A stretch of DNA of 64,000 nt from Paratinospora sagittata. Taxonomy: Eukaryota; Streptophyta; Magnoliopsida; Ranunculales; Menispermaceae. Below, piece by piece: positions 23,500-33,720 of the stretch (its first letter is position 1; each line of letters opens with the position of its first letter). The DNA lies in assembly GCA_035771175.1 (NCBI GenBank), contig CM069595.1, positions 2,956,094 to 3,020,093 on the forward strand, read 5' to 3'. The translations under genes were made by a program, and so were the position numbers. The notes under the pieces were generated by a model. It made no database searches, was not told where the DNA came from, and worked only from the letters and a program-made list of their open reading frames with translations.

Positions 23500-25511
23500 T
23501 CAATGTATTCCTTATTATTTATCAATAATATATTTATTTATGTTGATATGAAGTTATTAACTTAATGCACTATTTTTAATTGAATGATTAGAGTTTCCCT
23601 AATTGTTGGCCATCTGTCGGCAGTTGTTAATTTCATTGGATAATCATTTCAATAATTGAGTTTTCATCACTATTACGAATATATTTAATATTGTGATCAT
23701 CTAACTATATACTAATATTTTTCTAAAAGTATCTCAAAAATTTGCGCAATTATATGATTTTTCTAGCATAAAGTAGATATATAAACAAATGAAACTTGTC
23801 TAAATGATGCCATTATTTAAAATATCATTGAGTTTCTAGAGACTTGGCAAGTTGGGCCAAAATATAATAAGCATATTGTGTCAAAGAACTTTCAGTTTCT
23901 GATCACAATATCTTTTCAATTGACCTCATAATTTAATAAGCCAAAAATTTAAGTAATAAATTTTTTTAAATATTTTCAAATAATTAATTAAGCAATATAA
24001 ATATATTCTTTGAATATTTGATATCCATCTTTTGAGATATCTTTAAATTCAACCAAGATCTTCTGGATCTATAGGCACGTTGTAAAAATGCCATTATTTT
24101 GCTTCATTTTCACAACATCATATTCACTCTTCTGGAACTATGAATATATTTTCAATTCAACCTCTTTTTCTTTATTGAGACATGATAGATTAATTATATG
24201 TTTGATAGACAACAGATACATCACAAATTCTTTTCATTCCACACATAGGTAAACATTTATCTTGCACATTACTCCACTTCTGGTACAACATAATAGATTT
24301 ATTTCAAATATATGGTTGTAACCATATTCTAAATTGTAACCATCATGGTTCTCATAATAATTTTAATTATGGCCTTTGCCATATTCATTTTCTCATCCAT
24401 AATCATGGTCTTTGTTATAGGTCATATTCATGATCATTAAAGTAACATTCACTTTGGGGAATGATATAAGATTTAAGTGGATGAGCATAGTGATTTTCAT
24501 CACAAATTTTCTTGAGAAGATTTTAACAGTCTTTGTATTGCTACTTAAAGAGCACCTGCGAGATAATTTATTTTCTCAAATATGTCTTCTTCAAATATAT
24601 AATTTATCACATAAAATTTTAACATTGCAACATCATATGCAATTAGTTATTTGATCATAATAAACTTCGGGTTTGTATGATTGTAATATTGCAACTTTAG
24701 GTGCAATTAACTGTAATGAACCTTTAAATAAAAAGTTATGAGTTTTTGTCATGAGATGTCCATAAACTTTAAGTTATGACTTCTTCTCCATAGTTCAAAA
24801 TGTTAAATCTTCAAAAGTAATTAAATAATTAAAATAACCAATTAATCATAAATAATTATTCAACAATAAAAAAATATAAAAGAAAAAGTTAGTATAATAA
24901 TGCATCATAATAAAAGAAAAAGTTAGTGTCACTGTTATTGTTAGTGCCAATGTTAGTATAATAATGCATCATAATAAAATAAAATGTTAGTGTTAATGTT
25001 AATGTTAGTAATACATCATAATAAAATAAAATAAAATGTTAATGTTAATGTATTATATTAGCTTCAGGCTAATTTACAAATCTACAAATATATAGATCCT
25101 GTGGATAAAACTCATGTGATTTCACATGAAAATTTATAATGATGTTAGAGTATATAAATTATATGTTATGTTAGATGTTAGAGAAATAAATAAATAATGA
25201 AATTATAACATAACTTCTGGTTATGAAAAAATAGCTCTTGGATAGAAAATTATTTCTTAATGTATAACTTCAAGCTATAAATTTTTCTACATAACTTCAG
25301 GTTTCGAAAATAAAATATCAATATAACTTCATGTTATATGAATTTTTCTACATAGCTTTAAGCTATGGAATCAAAATCAAAATAAAAACTGCAGTATAAC
25401 TGGAAATACATTAAATAAATGAACATGATAAAAATTAATGAAGTTTTACCTCAATATACCTTTTATGATTGAACTCCTTAATTGAGCAGAGCCTTCGTGT
25501 TGATAACGTGT
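23500..25511 (-). pseudogene. Decayed copia leader and gag (minus)
   Basis: Reading on the minus strand from the LTR at 25512, there is an untranslated leader and then strongly decayed gag-like sequence. Around 24290-24180 the complement resembles a copia gag zinc-knuckle region, and around 24330-24430 lies a stretch with repeated CATGG/CCATG words like the His/Gly/Arg-rich gag tail. There is no usable frame. Locally repeated words (for example ATGCATCATAATAAAA at 24900-25040, ATAACTTCNNGNTAT at 25200-25370) break it up. Confidence 0.5.
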
Positions 25512-25933
25512 TGTAAACTAAATCAGAATAATTAAAGAATGCTCAAAGAAAAATGCTAAATTTCATTCTGCATTTTCTATTATTTCTCCAACATTTCTAC
25601 AACTCATTTCTTCATATTTTCTCCATTCCTCTTTCTCTACACCATTTTGTACAACTTCTCTTCATAATCTCTCCCATATTTATAGGGAAATATTTACATC
25701 AAAAGATTATCAACTCACATGATGAGTAACTATACTCTCACATGAATGTGTAACTATGCTCCTACATAATTCATTTGGAATATGCATATATATGTATTTA
25801 TACAACTTGTATACATGTACTACTTAAATACATATACTATTTGGATATATATATCAGTTGAATATTATACTGCTTGAGATATGTGTATAGTACATATAAT
25901 TATTATTTAGATATTTAACATATTTACAATGTG
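25512..25933 (-). mobile_element. Ty1/copia LTR (minus)
   Basis: On the minus strand it starts near TTGTAAATATGTTAAATATC, contains a TATA-like TATAAATATGGGAGAG, and ends in TTTACA at 25512. Next comes ACACGTTATCAACACGAAGG, the sequence typically found right after copia LTRs, where the primer-binding site sits. It is homologous to the plus LTR at 18966. Confidence 0.7.
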
Positions 25934-26823
25934 AATTATTGCTTAGCTAATGGTATGGTCTCATGGTATAAATGCAAGTATATTATGGCGACAACAACCC
26001 TAGCCCAAATTGTTCAAGCTAGTTTAGCTGTGCTACACTTCTAGGTCTTCGGCCCACCTTATGGGCCGGAGTGTCCAGCCCACTCCGGTAATGTGGCAAA
26101 AAACCCGGTCCATTTTTTCGATACTCTCAGTAAGAACTAGCTTCCATTTTCAGCTCTCTCTTGATAGTCTTCGGACTTCCAAATATTTTTCTGAACTCCC
26201 GGAGCCAGCATTTATCCCCTGGCTCCTCTCACCAAACTTCTCGGTAATCCTCCACATCAGAAGCCGAACACGTGGACTTGATGCCCCACTTTCACATGAA
26301 TCCAACAGTTTAACGGCCAGGATCAAACACCAGTACCATCCATGATGAACCTACGGAGCACGGAATAATATTTCGTGGAAATCTGATTCTCTGTTTCAGG
26401 TGTTAATCAGTACTACAAAATAGTCTTTTTATAACATAAATCTGAATCAATCACTGCCATTCATTTCGCGTTTGGAAACACTTGCGCACACCCAAAAAAA
26501 AGGGCCAAAAACCGAAATGAGAAGACAAACAGTGATTGTGGGCCAGTATTCCACGTGGAGAAAGATGATTGTGAGCCTAAGCCCTTAAGTAACACCTGTA
26601 GAGCAGTGGATCAGGCTCCATTGTGTAAACTTATAGAGAGCTAAGGAGCTGGAATTGAGCTGATAAGGTCATGAAATCTGTGTCTGAAAGCCTCCATTGA
26701 CCCTCTCTTCTTCTTCTTCTTATCATCTCTCCAAAAAAAAAAAAAATCAAAATCAAAATCAAAAAGAAGAAGAAGAAGAAGAAGAAGAAGAAGAAAAGCT
26801 AAGTTATTATTTCTGTAATTTTA
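25934..26823 (+). promoter_or_regulatory. Probable GUN1 promoter region with G-boxes
   Basis: The stretch before the GUN1 start contains CACGTG at 26269-26274 and a palindromic CCACGTGG at 26551-26558, plus GGGCC words (for example ATGGGCCGG near 26064) typical of TCP-bound promoters of housekeeping and organelle genes. An (AAG)n tract precedes the start codon. Sites are seen; their use is inferred. Confidence 0.45.
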
Positions 26824-29800
26824 ATGGCTTCTTCTACTACACCACACTGCTCAATCACAGCAACAAAAGCCAACCAAAACCACCATTACCTTCAAAACCA
26901 CCCGCAAAACCGCCACCAAAACCACCACCAGCAGCACCATTGGACCTCTCACAAGTTCACTCGTAATGCCACAAAGCAACAAGCCTCCTCTACCCCTCTC
27001 TCCCAAAACCCTAATTTACCCTCAATCTCTCCTCTCCCACCTTCAAAATCCGAACTTGGCGCCGATTTCCGTGGCCGGAGATCCACCAGATTAGTCTCCA
27101 AGATGCACGTCGGCCGCCCCAAAACCGCCGTCGGCTGCCGCCACACCTCCGCCGCCGAAGAAGCCCTCGAACAAGCCCTGTTATTCGGCCGAGACGAACG
27201 TGCCCTTGTCTCCGTATTGCAGAATTTCCAGTCCAAGCTTTCTGGGTCGGATGATTACGGGTTCTTGTTGAGAGAATTTGGGAATCGTGGGGAATGCTCG
27301 AAAGCTGTTTGTTGTTTCGAATTCGCGATAAGGCGGGAGAATAAGCGCGGCGAACAGGGGAAATTGGCTAGTGCAATGATCAGTGTGCTGGGTAGATTGG
27401 GTCGAGTAGACCTCGCGAAGAACGTGTTCGAGACGGCAAATAATGGAGGGTATGGGAATACTGTTTACGCGTTTTCGGCGTTGATTAATGCGTATGGAAG
27501 GAGCGGGCATTGGGACGAGGCGCTTCGAGTGTTCCATTCGATGAAAATGTCAGGTTTGAAGCCTAATTTGGTTACTTATAATGCTGTGATTGATGCTTGT
27601 GCGAAAGGGGGGGCAAATTTTAATCAGGCTTTGGAGTTTTTCGATGAAATGGGACGGAATGGGGTGCACCCGGATCGAATTACGTTTAATTCGCTTCTTG
27701 CGGTTTGTGGGCGAAAAGGGTTGTGGGAGGAAGCAAAGAATTTGTTTCATGAGATGGTTTATAGGGGGATTCATCAGGATATATTTACTTATAATACGCT
27801 TTTGGATGCGGTTTGTAAAGGTGGGCAGATGGATTTGGCTTTCGAGATAATGTCGGATATGCCGGGAAAGGGTGTGTGGCCGAATGTGGTGACTTATAGC
27901 ACGGTGATAGATGGGTGTGCAAAAGCTGGGAAATTAGAGGAAGCTTTGAATTTATTTGAAGAGATGAAACTTTTAGGAATTCGATTGGATAGGATTTCTT
28001 ACAACACTTTGCTTGCGGTTTATGCGAGCCTTGGGAGGTTTGAGGAAGCTTTGGATGTTTGTAGAGAGATGGAGGCTTCAGGGATTAGAAAGGATGTGGT
28101 AACTTATAATGCGCTTATGGGTGGATATGGGAAGCAAGGGAATTACTATGAAGTTCAAAAACTGTTTAGAGAGATGAAAGCAGAAAAGCTTTCTCCTAAC
28201 TTATTGACTTACTCTACATTGATTGATGTGTACTCGAAAGGGGGTATGTATGTAGAGGCAATGGAGATTTTTAAAGAGTTAAAACAAGCAGGATTGGAGA
28301 TAGATGTTGTTCTATATAGTTCTTTGATTGATTCATTGTGTAAGAATGGCCTGATTGAGTCTGCTGTATCCATGCTTGATGAAATGATGAAGAAAGGGAT
28401 ACGACCTAATGTTGTTACTTATAATTCTATAATTGACGCCTTTGGTAGGCCTGCAACTCCACCATCGCAAGAAAATTCCAGCTATGGAGCCAATGGGTCA
28501 CAAACTGAATCATTTACTTTGATAGTTCCCAAGAGCACCAATCAAAATAACGTGGGGGATGAGGAGGATGATAATAGGGTCATGGAACTTTTTGAGCAGT
28601 TAGCTGCTGAAAAAGCATGTCCTTCAAGAGAAGATACAAGCAAGAACTCTAAGGAAATCTTGTGCATCTTGGAACTTTTTAAGAAGATGCATGAGCTGAA
28701 AATAAAACCAAATGTTGTTACCTTCTCAGCGATTTTGAATGCTTGCAGGTATACGTTTTCTTATGATCCTTCGAATTTGTTGGCTTTGTCTACTTGACTT
28801 TTCTCTACTCAACTCAACTCAACTCAACTCAACAAAACATTTTCTCAATTAAATGGGTCTATTCCTCCTATCTTGTCAAATCAATCAAATATTTGGAATT
28901 TTTTTTGGTGCCATGGGTTTTCGCCTTACCCGTATAAAGGGGTGCTTTTCGTTGAGGTGTCTTCAAACTCTTGATGTCGTAGCTTCCTTTGAGACCATTG
29001 TACTATATTCCGTTGTTTTTCTTCTTTTGATTGTTGTGTGGTTCGCTATTAAGTGAGCAATAAAGGATGAGCATGTAAATTGTCTGATGATTGTAAAAGG
29101 CTATGGCCGACCCCCAATGTAGTTGGGAAAAGGCTTTCTTGAGCTGAGTTGAGCTGCAGGTCTGTATTGAGTGTTTGCCAACATCGGATGGTAGAACCAA
29201 AGAAGTAAAACATGAACTTAAGATGTTTTGGCATTTTGGATCTATGTAATATTTTAAGCAAAACTAACAATTCAATTTTGAGAACCTAACTCTGCAAATT
29301 GGCAGTGCAAGAGCTGGCCAACTAGCTTTCTGCTCTGTGATGTTTCTATGAATGATATTTCACAATTGGAAGAGCATAGGAAAATCAACCTGATCAAGCA
29401 AAAGGAATTTTGTCTATACATCTAAGTATACGCAAATTCAGTGTTTTCTATTTCTTGTATGTTAACACTTAGACACGGTCCTGAATGAAATGACTCCAGA
29501 TTGAATTATTGCAGAAATAACAATGTTTTGCTGATCCCAATATTTGGGATAAAGCATGAATTATTATTTTTTTCAACTTTTTAAGACCATACTATTCTTT
29601 TATATCTGCTTATTTTGTTTGTGCTACATGCAGCCGCTGCAATTCATTTGAAGATGCTTCCATGTTATTGGAAGAACTTCGGTTGTTTGATAATCAAGTT
29701 TATGGTGTTGCACATGGACTTCTAAAGGGAAGTAGGGAAAATGTGTGGCTCCAAGCTCAATGTTTATTTGATGAAGTGAAGCGAATGGACTCTTCAACTG

Positions 29801-29850
29801 CTTCTGCATTTTATAATGCTCTAACTGACATGCTATGGCACTTTGGTCAG
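26824..29850 (+). CDS. GUN1: GUN1-type chloroplast PPR protein, C-terminal SMR exon not found
   Basis: Exon 1 (26824-28748) and exon 2 (29634-29850) join in phase (AG|C) to give 714 residues. After a Gln/His/Asn/Ser-rich plastid-transit-like N terminus and the conserved [12 protein letters not shown] stretch come about ten 35-residue PPR motifs ([42 protein letters not shown]). Exon 2 carries the conserved linker ending [11 protein letters not shown], where GUN1 continues into its SMR domain. Arabidopsis GUN1 is about 918 residues; the last 190 or so should follow a donor at 29851, but I find no such exon before the next gene at 33721. Read-through of the donor would add about 27 residues and stop near 29932. 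GUN1 acts in plastid-to-nucleus signalling and tetrapyrrole/protein homeostasis in plastids. The family call is very secure; gene integrity is in doubt. Confidence 0.9.
28807..28833. repeat. (CAACT)n microsatellite in GUN1 intron 1
   Basis: Five consecutive CAACT pentamers just after the end of exon 1. Confidence 0.9.
29049..29160 (+). mobile_element. SINE 3'-end-like fragment in GUN1 intron 1
   Basis: ATGGCCGACCCCCAATGTAG followed by TTGGGAAAAGGCTTTCTTGAG matches the well-known 3' end of widespread plant SINEs (GGCCGACCCC...GGGATAAGGCTT plus a simple tail). The 5' head is not clear. Confidence 0.5.
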
Positions 29851-30010
29851 GTAACCTATATGCCCACCATCTGTACTCCTACTATTTTTTTTATTATTCA
29901 TGCAATATGTTTGTGCTCCTATAATTCCTTTTAACAAGGTCAAGGCACTTTGAGGTATATATTTTTGTGCATGTATGAGCACATAGATCTGAAAACTTAA
30001 AACATTTTTG

Positions 30011-30159
30011 AGGTAATAACGACATGCCCATTGCAGTTTTGGGGGCAGGGATGATGTGCACAACCTTAGTTCCGTATTGGAGAAATTGTTTGCAAAATTG
30101 AACCCATGACCTCTAGATCACAATGGAGCAATCTTGACCATTGCTTTGATGCCCGACCT
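30011..30159 (-). mobile_element. Degraded tRNA-derived SINE
   Basis: On the minus strand a box-A-like AAAGCAATGGTCAAGATTG and a box-B-like GGTCATGGGTTCAAT are spaced as in tRNA-derived plant SINEs. The body follows with words such as AAACAATTTCT, AACTAAGGTTGTGCAC and CCCTGCCCCC. Several bases deviate from intact copies. Confidence 0.55.
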
Positions 30160-30980
30160 TCAAATCCATTTTGTAAATGGACCATTTCTTGATTTGTAAA
30201 ATATGGATACTAAATGGGTTGCATGTGGTTGGGTCTATATTGAACACTAAATGGCTATTAACTGTGAAGCATCCATGTTTAGGTTAGGCAAAGGATTCAT
30301 CTAAACAATTTTAATTGATTTGTTGTAGGAAATAACCAAAATTAAATAAAATTTGGAGAAGATAGAACGGATTAGTTGGAAAATGTTTATGTGGCCTGTC
30401 ATTTCCAATCAAGCTTCATGCTCAGCCTAAAGAAATTAAGATGAAGGAGAACGTGGGATTTCACATTCCTAGCATTTCATCATTGGGGAATGCTAATCTA
30501 ACTACAAAACAATGCAACTACATGTGCAACTACGCCTTTATGTTCATTGGATCGTTTATTACACACATTGAGATGTGTAAAACATATATATCCAATGGAT
30601 GTGAAGGTGTAGTTGTACATATAGTTGCATCTTTTGTATTTAGATTAGCATTTTTCTTCATCATTTAACTTCTTAGTTGGTGCTTTATGGTCCATAAATA
30701 CTAAATAGTGAATACAAGGAATTGTGTGAAAAACTGCCTAGGTCCGGAACTACTAAATAGTAAATACTAGGTATTGTATTAAAAATTGCCTATTGTATAA
30801 CTACCATAATGAATGTTGGTTTTAAGCACATTGGCACAAATCATAATAGTTTCTCTTATGAATTTGTGGAAGTTGCTAAGCGGCTCTTTTTTATTTAATA
30901 AAAGCTAATTCCGCCTGGTACAAAAAAAAAAAAAACAAAAAAACTACAAGCAAAGAGCCCAATTCCTATTTCACTCCCCA

Positions 30981-31458
30981 ATGAGAGGCTCGTTAGAAGA
31001 TAGAACTATGGGAGTACAATTTGTTAAAAAGAAATGGAATCCTAGATCTAATTTTAAGTATACTAATAATTCAACTATGACAACCCAGATCTGGATCTTC
31101 ATGGCTCTTATAACATCTTTTACCACTCTATGGAGTATATGGTTACAAAGAAACTGTCGAATTTTCAATGATTCATACAAAAATGTTGATGATATGTGGG
31201 ACGGTATTGGCTTTGCTGCCAGTACTTGGGTCTTTGCAGTAGGTCTTATCCCAGGTCCCTCACTTTCCAACTGGGTGTTAGATTGGGCAACGTGTCAATT
31301 CGGTCTCTGGGAAACGGGGGAAGGTTTGATAATATTTTTGTAAGGAATTTTTTTATTTTTCTGGGTGCATACTCAATGCTCCCTCATATGTACATACTAT
31401 TAGTCCATTTAATACAAGTATTTGCTTCTTCTTAAAAAAAAATAAAAAATAAAAAAAA
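30981..31458 (+). mobile_element. LINE 3' fragment (non-LTR retrotransposon)
   Basis: The frame 30981-31343 encodes the C-terminal zinc-knuckle/RNase-H-side tail of plant LINE reverse transcriptases (LWSIWLQRNCRIFNDSYKN, then DMWDGIGFAASTWVF). About 90 bp downstream comes an A-rich tail (31433-31458). The rest of the LINE is absent, as in a 5'-truncated insertion. Confidence 0.7.
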
Positions 31459-32750
31459 CAATATTGACATGAAGTCCTTCCCTATTATTGAAATTCAGAA
31501 TTTATCCAAAATAGGTTTACGTTTGAATGGGTCATCTCATTGAAAAGATGAAGTTGTAAATTTCTCATTGAAAATAACTTTTACAAGCCTTGCTAATACT
31601 ACTGTTGAATAGATGTCAGTGATTTCTGCAGTGTTTTAACTTGTATTTGACTTCATTGATATCAACTCTGGATTCCCATGAAGGAAATAGTATTAATCCA
31701 CCATGGATTCCAATTAGAAAAACAACAATCTTTAACTGTAACAGTAACAATATTTCCTACTTTTGTTAGTTTTCAAATGCGCCTGGGAAAGAACTTCATG
31801 AAAGTGTATGGATAACTAGTCTGACTAAAGAAACTTGATGAAAGGAATCAGCAAATAAATGAAAGTGGTTCTTAGTTGTCTCCTAGTAGCAGAAAAAACA
31901 GGAAAATAAAATAAAATAAAATAGAGAAAGTAGATTTAAGCCTTTAATTCTTCTTTATGGTGTGGGTTTGTGGGGTCCCATGATCTGAGCTCAAAAGAAA
32001 GATACTGGTTGGAAAGAAAAAAATAAAGGGCGGGAGCCAATAATTTTACTGCTACCAATTGCATTCTCTTTGCAATTGCTCTATCTTCAATTTGTACGGT
32101 CCCACTAAATACAAGGTTGGCTTTGTTATTTGTTGGTGCTCCATCCTTCCTTTTATTTTTTTTCCTTCCTCTCTCCTACATGTTAGGTTAAAGGCTCCCA
32201 ACTATAGAGTCTATCTCTTTTCTCTCTTCTTCTTCTTTCTTTTTTTTTTTTTTTTTTTTTTTTATACGAGTTATCCCTGTACTCTTTGAATATGAAACTA
32301 GTATAAAACTAGTCCTCGTTAAAAAAAAACTCTCTTAAATTATTTTATTATTATTATTATTATTTTTAGCATTATGAATATTTGCTATTGAAGTCTATTA
32401 CCAGTGGTTTCATCTCATAAAGTTTATTTAAATAATAGGGGTTGGGAGCGGAATTAAAAACTCCTAAGTCAAATTATAATATCTAAAGAAACTTAAAAAC
32501 CCATTTACAGTAAAAGATTGGTTGGGGGGAAAATTGCTTTCTTTTTTTAGAATAAGCAGCTACCCAACAAACAGATAGAAGATTAGAAAAAGCAGATTAT
32601 TGAAGAAAATGAATACAAAAAGAAAAAAAAAAAAAGCATTTTCTCTTTTCTCAGTGGGCCTCCTATGATGACATGGACCAATTAAAAGAAGGAAAGCAAT
32701 GGAAGCAACAAAAAATTTAATGGCTGCTGGTCAGATCTCAGCTGGAAACA

Positions 32751-33720
32751 CTACAAACCACAAGAGGTCAAGATGTCTCTGAGATAGAATCGAAGAGTGA
32801 CGCCAACTTGCACTAAAAGCAGCACAAAAATAAAAACAAAAAAGATAGAGAAAAAAAAAAGCTGGTCCATTACCCAGTTCATAAATTCTACTAACCAAGC
32901 TTCCTCAGCCACCAAAATGCCAACAGCATTCTTTTCCTTCCATAGCATCATTCTTCTTACCCCATTAAAGAGTCCCTCCTCCCTCTTTAAATGATGGAAG
33001 AACCTCCATGCTTGAGAGATTTGTTTCTATGAATCAAATCTCTAAATCCTCAAAAATTTTGATGATCCATCTCAACCATAAGATCAATCAAATATCAATT
33101 TGGTAAACATATGGACATGATACAAGCTTCATATAACCAGTCTGTGGTCTTGGGTGCATCTTGAAAAAGTCACCTAATCCCTCCCATAAATGAACTACAA
33201 TAAAAGATTAAAGTGCTTTTTCTTTATCTAGAAGAAAAAGGGCAAGAGAGGATTAAAAAACCTACAAACTTAGCAAACCTCCAATCAAGTCCAACCATTA
33301 AGGCCAATGAAAAGTTGAGGCCCCTGTGAAGTCAGGACAAGTTCCCCGATGTATAAATAATAACATATGGTTGAGAAACGTACAATTAAAAAACTAAAAA
33401 TAATTAAAAATAAATAAAGGGTGAGAAAGATAAACACTTACTGATTAATTAAAAGCCCACCAAAAGCAAGAAAAAAACGTAAAAGGATTTAAAATATAAC
33501 TAAGAGTTTAATTTATTAATCCCAAAGTGGCCCCATTTCTGTAATAAAAACCCAGAGAGAGAGAGAGAGAGAGGGAAGAGAGGTAGGAGGAAAGGAAGGA
33601 AAGAAGGAAGAAAACCCATCTCCATTAATCTATCTACCTTCTTCTTTACTACTTATTTCATCAATATATCTTCATTTCTTTGAGAAAATCTTTCTGGGTA
33701 TTGCTCAATTTTTCTCTATC
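32751..33720 (+). promoter_or_regulatory. Promoter and 5' leader of the PAS-Raf kinase
   Basis: No coding frame is supported. A (GA)n tract at 33553-33575 lies in the probable 5' untranslated region, 150 bp before the ATG; such tracts are common in plant leaders. Confidence 0.5.

Larger units (their letters stand above)
29851..32750. other. Transposon-rich DNA where the GUN1 SMR exon would be expected
   Basis: It contains a SINE (30011-30159), an A-rich tail at 30920-30945 and a LINE 3' fragment (about 30981-31458). Elsewhere there are microsatellites and a long T run (32240-32262). I read both strands for the SMR-domain signature and did not see it. Confidence 0.55.

Noticed and set aside
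26061..26345. 94-residue frame upstream of GUN1
   Set aside because: No recognised domain; the region looks like promoter DNA with G-boxes.
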